Part shown: positions 11,103 to 22,100 of the stretch, in pieces
Layout: each line of letters opens with the position of its first letter
Numbering within the stretch: position 1 is the stretch's first letter
Program-made: the position numbers and the translations under genes
Origin: Panonychus citri
Taxonomy: Eukaryota > Arthropoda > Arachnida > Trombidiformes > Tetranychidae
Assembly (NCBI RefSeq): GCF_014898815.1
Contig: NW_026515519.1
Coordinates: forward strand, 1 to 64,000
Direction: 5' to 3'
DNA length: 64,000 nt
The notes under the pieces: model-generated
What the model was told of the DNA's origin: nothing
Databases searched by the model: none
The model's input: only the letters and a program-made list of their open reading frames with translations

Positions 11103-11604
11103 TCATTGATTAGTCTTCTCAATAACAATTTCAACCGTTCCAAGAACAATATCAGTTGAAGTTGATTCGAGTTTAGAAACATCGTCTTCGTCCGAATTAA
11201 TCGAGTCTTGATCAGGAAATTTTTCAACATGATCGGAATGGACTGTAACGATATTCTCTTGGCTCTGATAAATTACTCTGCTTTGCACTCTTGGAGTCGA
11301 TTTGTTGTGATAATCGTCACTATCAGAAGACTCAGATTTTGACTGACAAGTGGAGTCTTGTGGTTCTTTTGTGGCTTTGGCCTCGGCCTCTGCACGAAGT
11401 ACAAGATCCCAAGTATTTCGAGTGTAATATAGCCAAATCATTACAGAGGCAGGAAAGACGACAACAAAACCAGCAGCAATGTAAACAGTACCTGGAGAGT
11501 TCTCAATAGTTGCATTGAAAATTTTAGAATAAAAAACGGAAGAAATTAAAGGACCAGCCGATTCGATACACGAAAGAATCATCAGAACAGAAAGGGTTTA
11601 CTGT
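11103..11604 (-). pseudogene. orphan last exon of an SLC46-like transporter
   Basis: On the minus strand the open frame reads LSVLMILSCIESAGPLIS, then SSVFYSKIFNATIENSPG, a hydrophobic helix (AAGFVVVFPASVMIWLYY) and a long acidic/serine-rich cytoplasmic tail ending EIVIEKTNQ. The IES..PLI..YSKIYNAT pattern is the penultimate helix region of the SLC46/proton-coupled folate transporter family. An ATG exists at 11582, but the homology continues upstream of it to the junction with the Rab27 copy at about 11605. The rest of the transporter is absent. It therefore looks like a gene cut by the neighbouring duplication. A transcribed short protein cannot be excluded. Confidence 0.65.
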
Positions 11605-12584
11605 TTTCCATTTGTCATAAAATAACAGTTAATGTGAATACAAATGATCACTATTTATTCAATGAAAAAGTTTCTATTGAAAGTGATTAGTTTTAATTGT
11701 TGAGACTTAATTGCTCACCCATATTTTTGTGCCTCTTGTTTAGCTCGTTCCTCGGAAACAACTCGTTTCTCAAATAGATCAACCTTATTACCACAAAGTA
11801 TTACATCGATCGTTACAATAAGCATGAGTCTTTAATTGATCTAACCAACCACGAATATTGATAAATGATTGTTCACTTGTTATATCGAAGATCAAAATGA
11901 AGCCCATTGCATCACGAAAAAAAGCCGTTGTTAAACTACGAAATCTGTTGATTGATAGTAAATTTTTCACAATTAGAATCAAAATTTTATCAAGTTAATT
12001 GTTTTCCTTTCATTACAAACCTTTCTTGACCTGCAGTGTCCCATAGTTGAAGGTGAATCCGTTGACTTCTCCTTGAAACTCCGTCTAAATTTTGTGGCTT
12101 ATAAACCTGATTAAGAAAATGAAACAATTGATTAACTAATGTTACATTGGTTAAGAAAACAATCGTAACTATGATTAAAACAAGCAATTAACTTACAACT
12201 CTTTTCTCCTGAAATCAATTCCAACGGTTGATATAAATTTACCATCAAATGAACCATCAGTATATTGGTAAAGGAAACTTGTCTTACCACTCCCGAATCA
12301 CCAAGAGACAAAATTTAATCAAATAATCATAATCAGGAGCCGAAGGGCTATGATTGGGAAGTTGATTTTTTCCGGTCATCATTAACCAATCGATTCTTTT
12401 AATATCAGGCCTTGATTTTGATCACTCAAATTGATAATATTGACAAATAAGATGAAGTAAAAAAAAAGTAACAACAATCAATCGAGTAAGTATTGTCAAG
12501 TATTGGCAGTTGAAGTGATTTTTTTGGCAATTTTTTGATTCGTTTTCACTATTCTCTTTTTATATCTTCGTTTATTAGTTGATG
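11605..12584 (-). repeat. inverted duplicate of the Rab27 5' region
   Basis: Reverse complement of about 43046-44033, including the 5' flank, exons 1-3, introns 1-2 and part of intron 3. The left junction shares atggaaaac with the source and the right junction shares ttgat with the F-box block. This suggests microhomology-mediated joining. Confidence 0.9.
11719..12382 (-). pseudogene. partial Rab27 copy (exons 1-3 only)
   Basis: It carries the initiator ATG (12380-12382), the P-loop exon, the WDTAGQERF exon and the [15 protein letters not shown] exon of the Rab27 gene at 43 kb. Exon 4, which supplies the ETSA guanine-specificity motif and the prenylated cysteine tail, is missing. Relative to the source it has lost bases at gtggg (P-loop end), ttttt, ggg (before the exon 1 donor) and two c in NDPDV. 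Without exon 4 it cannot make a normal Rab. Recent, given near identity in introns. Confidence 0.85.
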
Positions 12585-13035
12585 TTACTCTAAAAGATCA
12601 ACAAATTGGTCAAATGTTTCACATTGAAAAACTACCTGATGATTGTTTATCCTCCATTTTTGAATCTATTACAAATCTAGATGATTTAATTGTTTGTTCA
12701 AAAGGTAAGCAATTGATAATCTCAATTTTAATTGTCTCTCATTCACATTTTTACGGAAGTAGATTTTCATTTCAAAATAATCTGAAAATTAATCAGCGGT
12801 TCATTTAAATCGCATCGCAAATCATTTCTGCTGTTAACTGAATTTAATTTTCAATTCATTTTGATAATTTGATAGTTTGTCAACGCTGGAGGTTCCTGAT
12901 TGTTCAGAGATTGAATAAGGTGAAATATTTAAGTGGTAAGTATATTAATCGTAATGAATTGGTTCAACAATTAACTTAATTATCTTAATACTAATTAGAC
13001 GACAGTAGTATTGGCTGTTTCAAGAATTCAATTTA

Positions 13036-13197
13036 CAGTCAAACCATTTAGGTTGAACCAAGTTTCTATTAGCTCAGAATATTTTCTATTTAGTTTGAAC
13101 TTGCCATCGGCTATCCATCGGGTTAATCCGTTTTCTCTAGAAAGGTTGAAATTTTCTCTATTCCCTCGAGAAGATTTTCTATTTAGTTTGAACATTT
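13036..13197 (+). repeat. left terminal inverted repeat, about 162 bp
   Basis: Matches the reverse complement of 14128-14291 with three small length differences. It contains internal sub-repeats tctatttagtttgaac. Confidence 0.9.
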
Positions 13198-13227
13198 CCT
13201 TCTGATTTCTCATTCTGTTCATAACCA

Positions 13228-14124
13228 TGGTTGTGAACTCAATTAATACTTTTATCCGAAGATACAAACAAAGTGGTGTAATCAAAAAACCACCAGGAAT
13301 TAAACCAAAGAAGTTATCAAGTGAACAAGTGAAAGTTTTGAATTCTTGGTTCGATGAAAATTGTTTTAATCACTTTGGATGATGCAAAGGATAAAGTTAA
13401 AGAAAACTTTGGAATTGAAATTTGTATCGAAACGATTCGAAATTATTTAAACAAACTCAACTTTAGCTTCAAACGAATTTCAGTTGTTCCCGTTGCTCGA
13501 AATGACCCAACAAGAATCGCTGCGAGAAAAGAATATGCTCGAAACTTTATGACAATTCAAAGACACCGAGAAAAATTTTTTTTTCTCGACGAAACAGGCA
13601 TCGCCGTTCACGCGCGGGTTAATTATGGATGGAGTCGTATTGGTGAACGTGCTAACGTCAAGACTCGTGCAGTCAGAGGAAAACATTTCTCAATTTGTGC
13701 GGCTATTAATTATCGTAGTCTTTACTTTTATGAGGCTAAAGAAAAGGGTTATGACACAGAACATTTTGTAACCTTTCTCAATCAATTCCTGCGCTTTTTA
13801 GAAAGAGATGATATCAAAGAGGCCTACATAATCATGGAAAATGTCCCATTTCATCATTCTACGGGAGTCAAAGATACAATTGAAGGAAAAGGTCATAATC
13901 TAATCTTTCTTCCTGCTTATTCACCTTTTCTCAACCCAATAGAGAATATGTTTAACCAGCTCAAGTATTATGTCAAAAGATTCAATCCAAATACACCTGA
14001 TGATGTTTTTCATGGAGTTGATCTAGCAAGTGAAATGGTCGTTAAAAACGATTGTATAAATTATTACGAGAACATGATGATTTATATTGGAAAAAGTCTC
14101 GAAGGAGAAATAATAAATAATTAA
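13228..14124 (+). CDS. Tc1/mariner-type DDE transposase, frame break and altered catalytic residue
   Basis: The N-terminal helix-turn-helix part starts at the ATG near 13228 (NTFIRRYKQSGVIKKPPG), then breaks near 13363 in tgtttt. It continues from ITLDDAKDKVKENFG to a stop at 14124, about 300 residues in all. The catalytic core shows FFFLDETGI (first D), YIIMENVPFHHS, where the family normally has D before N, and YSPFLNPIENMFNQLK (final E). The spacing between the second and third positions is 34, as in DD34E Tc1-like enzymes. The second acidic residue here is E (gaa) rather than D. With the frameshift this suggests an inactive copy, though the frameshift may be a sequence error. Confidence 0.88.
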
Positions 14125-14127
14125 ATA

Positions 14128-14291
14128 AAATGTTCAAACTAAATAGAAAATCTTCTCGAGGAAATAGAGAAAATTTCAACCTTTCTAGAGAAAACGGATT
14201 AACCCGATGGATTAGCCGATGGCAAGTTCAAACTAAATAGAAAATATTCTGAGCTAAATAGAAACTTGGTTCAACCTAAATGGTTTGACTG
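14128..14291 (-). repeat. right terminal inverted repeat, about 164 bp
   Basis: Reverse complement of the left arm, ending ggtttgactg next to the TA target duplication. Confidence 0.9.
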
Positions 14292-15521
14292 TACTTCAAT
14301 AAACTTGATTCACTGAGTCAAAGTCAATTGTTAGGACTATTGCCCAGATTTAAGGTCAGTTTCGGGTTTGATAAAGTTCACAATCAAAGGGTCACCGATT
14401 AAAATTTGTTAATTGTCTCGATTTCATTTCAGATTCTTGACATTCGTCCCACAAACGAAACTAAATTTAAATCTATTGACATATTCAAAGTAATTGAAGG
14501 CATTAAATCAGTGAAAGGATTAATATATGAACCATGTTGGGATAAATTCCCATGTTCGATATCAAGAGTACTGACCATGAATCTCGAGCAACTTTATTTC
14601 GCTGATTGTTTCCAGAATCATTTCGAGGAGATTGCAAATTCTGGTTATTTGAAAAATCTCCAAAGACTTCATATTGGAAGTCGCAATTGTAAGTAACAGA
14701 ATTAATTTAATATCAAATTATTCGAAAAGTTCTAATGGTTCCAATCAAAGTTTCAATTAGTTCATATGATGGACCAGTATTGGAGAGTATAAAAATTTTG
14801 GAGGCTTGTTTATATTCATATGATGCCACTAATCCTTATCCTGGATTTCATTTCATGGATTTATGTCCATCCGTTGAAAGTGCTCATCATTTAATCAAGC
14901 CGAAAAAACTATCGATCAACCAAACAATCAAAAATAATTCACTGAGAAATTTAGTTCTGGATCATGTAAGTTACCAGCTAATTGTTTAAGATCAGTGTCA
15001 ACAATTTAACTTTTTTTCTGATTGCAGCCGGAAAATTATGTATCAGATAATTGGACTGATTTGCGAAACTTGTTAATCAAGTATCCGAAATTGAAAAATC
15101 TCGCAATTAGAGGCGATTATGGGCTTGATGATTCTAATTTGACGGAATTACTTGACCTTATACCCGAAATTGTTATTCTTGATCTTCGCCAGTCAACCAG
15201 ATTATCGGAAAAATCGAAAGATATTGTTAATCGATATTGTCAAAGGAAGAATAGAGAAATTTGGTTCTACAATAGGCCCGATCAACGTATCGAACACGAT
15301 TGGCCTGAACTTGCATCTCAAACTAATCAACGAATCTGTCAAGGGTTCGATTTCATGAGAAATTGTTTTCTTAAAACATTTCAACAACTTCCTTATCTTA
15401 TTGATCCAATCGAAGATGATTAATTGTTGTATTAAAACAAAACGAAATATTGATTAAGATGAAGATAATTCTAGAAATTGGTAACTTGATCACAATTCTG
15501 TTCTGTAATCAACTATTGATT

Positions 15522-17659
15522 TAATGATAATTAAAAAGAGGATCATTGAACAACAAAGATTGTGAGGCCAAATTGATTGTTTTTTAAGATCATCTTTAAT
15601 TAATGCTACTTAATTGTTGTTATAAATACAATTTAATCATCAACAATCATTTGCTATTTTGGATAACACTTATCTTCAAACTTTATTTAAATCAAATTGT
15701 TTTAATCACCAAAATATTAATACAATTTAACAAACCATTGACAATCACATGATAATATTAATTAGCGTTAACACTTGATTAACAATTTAACTTGATTAAA
15801 TTGTTGCCTCTTTTTGTATCTCTGGTCCTTTTTTATATACTCATCATCATTTGATGACAATTAACCGATATATTGATTTCAACTGTTACCGACAATTAAA
15901 ATTGATTGTCTATTAATCGTCCATCTTTCAATGATTAATCATGAAACTCATGATATTGAACAACAAGAAAATCAACTGATTAAATTCATAATATTATCTA
16001 TTTGATTAAGAACATTAAATTTGTAAAAAGAAATCGTTGTGACTTTTTTTTTTGAGTATCAATTGCGGAACAATTTACAATTAGATCAATAATCATCGGT
16101 AGATTTCAGATTGTACGATAATCGTTCATTGACCTTAATCATTATAAATTGTGTTTAGTTTGTCATTTAATCATAATTAACGTTCATTGTTACCTAATTG
16201 TCATCAAAGGAAATGAGGAAAAAAAAGAGTAAATTGTGAGAAACGAAATCGTTGCAATTTAATCAATTGTAGAATCATTTTTCTTAATGAACAAATGTAA
16301 TTAACAAGTGATTATGTTAACATGATCAACTAGGATATTAACATTTGACAATTAACAAAATACAAGTACATAAAGTTTATACTAATTAATTGATGTAATC
16401 GATTAAATTAATTAACTGATAGATTAACACCAACGAGTAATCAATTGATTTAATGTAAAAGCCTCTTGAAGATTAAATTTTTTTTGTTGCTCTCACAACT
16501 TAAGATTTATAATTGTTTGAAATTAACATTAATTGACCTTAAATTGATGATACAAGTTAATTGTACATAGATTAAGTACCAATTAGAAAGGTAATTAACA
16601 TTTATTGGAGAAAAATTTAATCAACCGGATTAAGGAAAGTTAATGACGAAAGTTGGATTAGGTGAGTCCAAGTATTCATCGAGTCCGTGATTTATGATTA
16701 GTAGATAATGTCAATCAAACTGTGATTGATTTACTTGCATCACAATTAAGAAGAGAGAGAGAAAAAAAAATCTAATTAGTAAAGATACTAAATTAACTGA
16801 TTAACTTAATTGTGCGTAAATCTGTTATTGTGAACACCAATTTAGTTAAAGTATCATCGTTATGATGATCAAATGATTTGATTGATTTCTCTCGGACTCT
16901 CATCTTTAATTCATTTCTTTCTAATTAGATAACTAAATTAACAAGATTATGATTAAGATAATTGTTGAAGCAAAAACTTGAGAGCAATTTATGGGAAATT
17001 TTCCTCCAAGGGCTTTTACAAGTCAAATTGTGAGATGATTAACTTTGATTAACAATTTCAATTGTATCGAGTGTGTTAATCAATCAAACCAAATACTAAT
17101 AATTTATTAATAAGATTAACTCATTAAAAGGGGTTAATTAAAATTGAAGATTATTATTTTAGTTTCTCTCGTAATTTGTATTGGAAACATTGATTGTGAA
17201 AGGAATTACAGTTAACTTAACCGGAAGGAATCAAACAGAGAAATGATCAACCTAAATAGTTAACTAATTTGATCAACAATTAACCATTAGATTGATAAAG
17301 AGGAGACAAAGTGTCAAGAATAGTCAAAGATTAAATTGGTTAGTAATCATCGTGATCATGGTTACTATTATTATATTTTAATCTGTAAACAGTTTCGTTA
17401 ATCAGTAAACAAAATTGTTGATTGTATTTGTTTGTCAATCGCAATAATAATAATTAAAGTAAATAGAGTAGTTAAGATGTTGATGATTGGTAACTAAAAC
17501 TAATCGTGATTTATGACAATCATATTGTAATTGATATTTGCTTGATTAAAATAAGACGATTAAGATTAAACCAGTTCGACTATTATTTATTTTTACTCAT
17601 TCGTTTCATGGTTTTCCGATTGTTTTTCAATTTAATATCAAACGATTTAACTTTGCCTT
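15522..17659. other. long AT-rich gene-free stretch
   Basis: About 2.1 kb with no coding exon recognised on either strand. It consists of attaatt/caattg-rich DNA. I see no repeat family, RNA gene or clear promoter in it. Confidence 0.5.
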
Positions 17660-18139
17660 TTAATGAGATCGCTTGACCTTTTGCTGACCAATGTCATGAT
17701 CCAATGATTCAATTAATTCAATCAATCTATCGACATGAGATTCCATTTGTTGATACCAACGTTCATTTGGATCATAAGTTTGACACCAAAGTTTGTCAAC
17801 TTCATGGGGAGTTAGACGATCTTCAACGGTAAATGTTTCGACGATTTGTTGACTTGATACCGATCGATCTTCGTGATTTATGACACTTCTATTAGCGTTG
17901 ACACAACAATAGCAACAAAATATTCGAGACCATAAATTACTTTCATATTGTTCAATTGCAATTAAATCCATTTCAATTTGATTGAGTGTCAGTCCAGTTT
18001 CATTTAGATTCGTGTTCGTTGAGTTTAATAATTTCCCTTGAGATTTCAATTCCTTTTGAGCTTTTTTACCAATAGATTCAACTTTTCTCGCTCTTCGGGT
18101 GATTGATTGTTTCAATTCCGTCACACTTTCATTAACCAT
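17660..18139 (-). CDS. SNAP-25-like SNARE-domain protein, single exon
   Basis: A 159-residue protein starting MVNESVTELKQS. Residues about 20-68 form a heptad-patterned coiled coil (IGKKAQKELKSQGKLLNS, then LNETGLTLNQIEMDL) with a glutamine in the centre, as in the first SNARE motif of SNAP-25/SNAP-29 proteins. It is followed by FCCYCC, a cysteine cluster like the palmitoylated linker of SNAP-25. The C-terminal part (QMESHVDRLIELIESLDHDIGQQ) resembles only the first half of a second SNARE motif. It would act in membrane fusion. Known SNAP-25 proteins are about 200 residues, so this is a short or degenerate member, or a different coiled-coil protein. No introns; isolated in gene-poor DNA. Confidence 0.55.
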   Translation of the reverse strand: MVNESVTELKQSITRRARKVESIGKKAQKELKSQGKLLNSTNTNLNETGLTLNQIEMDLIAIEQYESNLWSRIFCCYCCVNANRSVINHEDRSVSSQQIVETFTVEDRLTPHEVDKLWCQTYDPNERWYQQMESHVDRLIELIESLDHDIGQQKVKRSH

Positions 18140-19149
18140 GGTCTTAATAGTAAACAATTAACCCGAGATTTGGTCAATCAATCAGAGAGTTAGAAATTAA
18201 TCCAGTTTATACAACCTTGTTAATCGAGATCTTTGTATAAGATGTAAAATCAAATTACATAACAATCAACGTCGATTATCAGTTTAATATATCAACCACT
18301 TCATCCAAGATATTAATTGATAATATTAATCATTTGAATATTTGAATAGTTCCAAAAGTGAATTAACTTTGATATGAAAATGAAACAGAAAAAAAAGATC
18401 AACAATCAATAAAAACAGTTAATGATAAAAGAATTAGAAAATTACAATCAAAGATTCGATAATCAAAAAAATGGACATTAATTATTACTCAATTAGTAGT
18501 TATTGACAATTAATAGTTTCCATTATTGTAATATATCAACAGGTATTGATTGTTGATTGCAATCACATTATAATTATTACATGAGTTCTAATCAACTCTA
18601 AGATGATTGAAATGTCTGATTAGTTTAATGAAATGGTCAAAATGAAATGTAAAGTTAATCATGATTCTTACGTTTAATTGTAATACACTGATTAACTTGT
18701 TATCGTTCTTATCCTCTCAACACTCTGTAATCAACTCTTGTTAGATCGATGAACGACCCTTTCAAAACTTGAGATGAATTCAAATGTAAGAGGAAGATGA
18801 AATGATGATGATGATGAAGATGAGAGATGTTTTCGCTCAAGTTACTGGTGATGAAGATGATTAAGATGATGGAGATGATGAAAAGTAGAATATGTTAAGA
18901 CACATGTGAAGAAGATGATAAGCAATGAGAGATGGAGGTGAAATTATTTGAAAGAGAAGATGATGATGATGAAGATGAAGAAGATGAAGAAGAGGGAGGA
19001 GGAAGAAAAGATGATGATAAGAAGATGAAATTATTACCATTGATCGATTATCTCAATATCTCTTAACTTTTGCGAAGGTGAAAATATTTAGGCGACTATA
19101 AATTGCGAAGACAATTAGTTGATCATTAGCACTGAGAATCTTGATCAAA
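18140..19149 (+). other. intergenic stretch ending in purine-rich repeats
   Basis: No gene is seen. 18790-19030 is a purine-rich low-complexity tract of gatgatgaaga-type units upstream of the apolipophorin start. It may include that gene's promoter, but no motif is distinctive. Confidence 0.45.
18790..19030 (+). repeat. GATGAA/GATGAT low-complexity tract
   Basis: Imperfect purine-rich trinucleotide and hexanucleotide repeats, densest at about 18955-19000. Confidence 0.65.
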
Positions 19150-22100
19150 ATGGATCTCAGGTTAGGATTAATTATATTCACTTTTTACTGTGTTACAACA
19201 GTTACACCAGGTTAGTAATTAAGTTAATTAGTCAAATAATCAATTAAATTAACAATGGAAACTAGTTGATCATATTTAATGTAATTAAACAAAAACAAAA
19301 CAAAAAACTTTTCAAAAACTATTTTTGCACCAAACCAAATGATCAGTTTAATTGTTTAATTTGTTTCCATTTTTAAAAGTTTAATTGTTTTATTAATCAT
19401 TTTACCGTTAATTCAAATCATCTAGTAATTAATTTATTGATTAAAAGTTTTTCTTTTCAATGTGTGTTTCATATCATAATCAAAATTAATTGTTTCTCAT
19501 CATTGCGTTTCCGTTTAATTAAATTTCTAATCATCATTATTAATTATGTTTCTTTTTTTTTCTTCTTAATCTTTCATCATCATCATTAATGGTTAACAAT
19601 TAACAGCTAAATTACCAATAACCAAATCTGGAAATCAATGCTCCCTTCATTGTACAGGTAAGAATCAAATTTAATTGTTTCTCGTCGTTCTGTATTTCTG
19701 TTTATCCTGATTAACGGTTTAATTGTCACGTAAATCAGTTAGATAGTGATAGAACTAAATTGTTACTGATTTAATCACTTTCACTTTTTGTTTTCTTGCT
19801 TCTTGATTGTCACAATCAAGAATAATAATAATGATAACTGATGAGAAAGTGTTTAGCTCAGGTCTAAGAATGAAATTCTGATGAATCATGTTTTGTCTGG
19901 TGTTTATTGTAATTAGAATTGAAAATTAATCATGATAATTAAAGAGAGAGAGAGAGAGATAATTAACTGATTGTAATTAATAAGAAAAGAGTCAAATCTG
20001 ATAATAAGGTAGATGAACAATTGAAGTTTTCATTGAACTTTGATCAAACATTTAAGACTATGAATGTTCAAGTGTTTACGGATACTTGTAATTAAGATTT
20101 TGTTTCTTGATTGTTATCAACAATTAAGATGAATTAACTTGTTCAAATTGAGTCTTTCATTTATAGCATTTAGATCAACACTTAAACATTGAAACTACAC
20201 TCAAAGTAATTACCTTTTCCTGGATATTAATCATAATCAATAACAACAATTGACTTTCACTCGCAATCTTAATACACACAATTCATTTAATTATCTTGAT
20301 GATTAAATTAAACGATTAACTTGATACACGTACCTTGAAATAGTAAACATGTTATTAAATATCCTTTTCCTGGTTTACCAAATTACCGATGTTAATTAAT
20401 TTGATCTTTAAACTGATGATAGATAATCAATATAACCTTGAAAGTTAATAGAACCCAATCAATATTAATTCAGTTTGATTTACTGGTAAACACTTTAGGA
20501 AAACAAACATTTGATCATCTAAATTGATTTTAAAATTAAATTAAAATCTATCCTTGATTATGTGTTCACTTGAAGGCATTTCAATTGATTAACTACTAGA
20601 AAATGTTGACAGATTAGTTAATTCAATCAATTCATTGTAATCAATTGATTCTGTTCATCTTTTGTTGGTTCAATGTTTAACTTAATCTTATTGATACTCC
20701 TAATAATTACATCCTCAACTTATTATATCCTGATTGTTGTGGTTAATTGTATTTTCTTACTTAATTTTATATCCATTAGAATCCAAAAATCTACTCTATC
20801 AACCTGGAAAAACTTATATCTACGATTATGATGGAAAAACTCAAATAAGCTCGGCTGAAGGAAACGGACAAGTGATCGAGGTTAAGGCCAAAGCTCATGT
20901 TTCGGTCATTGACAATTGTGAATTAAGTTTACAGGTAATTAGTTGATTAAATTGTAATGAGTTTATGTTGAATGGTGATATTGACTGTTGGCACTTTTTT
21001 CTGTTTTGATTTAGTTGAAAAATGTTCAACTTAAAGGCTTAGAATCTGAAAATGAGGCTATTAAAGAGCTTCAAGATCGTCCTATTGGATTTTCGTACCA
21101 AGATGGTTCGGTAGCTTCGGTTTGTCCATCGGCTGAAGATTCAACTTGGTCAGTTAATGTTAAAAAAGCGATCATTTCAGCACTTCAAGTATCTTCAACA
21201 CCAAAATCTGGTAAGACAATTGTCACTGAAATTGATATTCTTGGTCATTGTGAAACACAATATGAGGCGATTGCGATTCCCTCTTCATCAAACACTTTAA
21301 AATCAATTAAAAAGACCAAAAATTTGCGAAATTGTCACCACCGACAAGCCAATCTATTCTCATTGTTTCCAACCAAATACTCATCGGAATCAAATGGTAT
21401 TCAAAATATTCCATTCTTGCCAATGAACATTCCTGTTCAATTGAAGTCTCCAAAGAATCAATCGTCTCCAGAGTAATTTGCACCGATTCAGCGACACTTC
21501 TTCCTCTATCATGGTCCAAATCAGCCTCATCTGGTTTCGATTCAATGTTGACCTTAACTCTTGAAGCTTCAGTTCCAAGCTCATCAGTCCGACCGATTGA
21601 TTCATCTAAGCGACAAACATTGGCCTTTAAACATACACTCAAAGAGTCTTGGGCTTCAGCCAAAAGCGATGCCAATCAAGTGATCAATTTACTTAAAGAT
21701 CTTTGTAGTTCCATCGAAGATGAAGTCAAATCAAATGTTCCATCAAGATTCGCCGAACTTGTCTATCATTTACGAAGCTTATCGCCATCATCAACATCCA
21801 AAATCTGGTCAGCCATTAGTAAGAACGAAATTTGTCCATCAACATCCAAATTATCGGATCTATTCACTGATGCTCTCATCATGGACGGAAGTGAAGGATC
21901 ACTCAAGGTTATCGTCGAACTGATCAACGAAGGTACATCCAGTCCATTAACTGTAAACTATTGGTTAACTTTATTGGCTTTCGCTAGTTCACCAACTGAA
22001 GGTTCCATTAAATCACTTTTACCTTTAATTAAGAACAAGGCATTACCACGACAATCAGTTCTTGGCGTTTCAGCGCTAGTTCACAATTACTGCTCTTCTC

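Larger units (their letters stand above)
13036..14291 (+). mobile_element. Tc1/mariner-superfamily transposon, 1,256 bp
   Basis: Bounded by long terminal inverted repeats starting cagtcaaaccatttagg and flanked by a duplicated TA (13034-13035 and 14292-14293). The uninterrupted copy 1 reads caatttacttc at the same place, so the empty site is known exactly. It carries one IS630/Tc1-type DDE transposase. The two repeat arms differ mainly by single bases in homopolymers, so the insertion is young. Confidence 0.93.
12614..15423 (+). pseudogene. F-box/LRR-like gene copy 2, exon 3 split by transposon
   Basis: Same six-exon plan as copy 1. Exon 1 starts at 12614 and exon 3 is interrupted at 13034 by the transposon. 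Exon 4 is 14433-14688, exon 5 14730-14965 and exon 6 15028-15423. Apart from the insertion all exon phases agree: exons 4 and 5 sum to a multiple of three and read SGYLKNLQRLHIGSRN, then FLMVPIKVSISSYDG. This copy therefore gives the correct frame against which the four losses in copy 1 can be judged. With the element in exon 3 the product would stop inside the transposon, unless the element excises cleanly or is spliced out. Confidence 0.8.
12585..15521 (+). repeat. segmental duplication, F-box block copy 2 with insert
   Basis: Direct copy of 4807-6544 carrying a 1,256-bp transposon at 13036-14291. Substitutions between copies are few (for example act/agt before the exon 2 donor). A 66-base segment present in copy 1 is absent here, in frame. 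Confidence 0.9.

Noticed and set aside
21307..21675. Minus-strand frame in the apolipophorin gene
   Set aside because: It overlaps a conserved coding region on the plus strand and has no similarity of its own.
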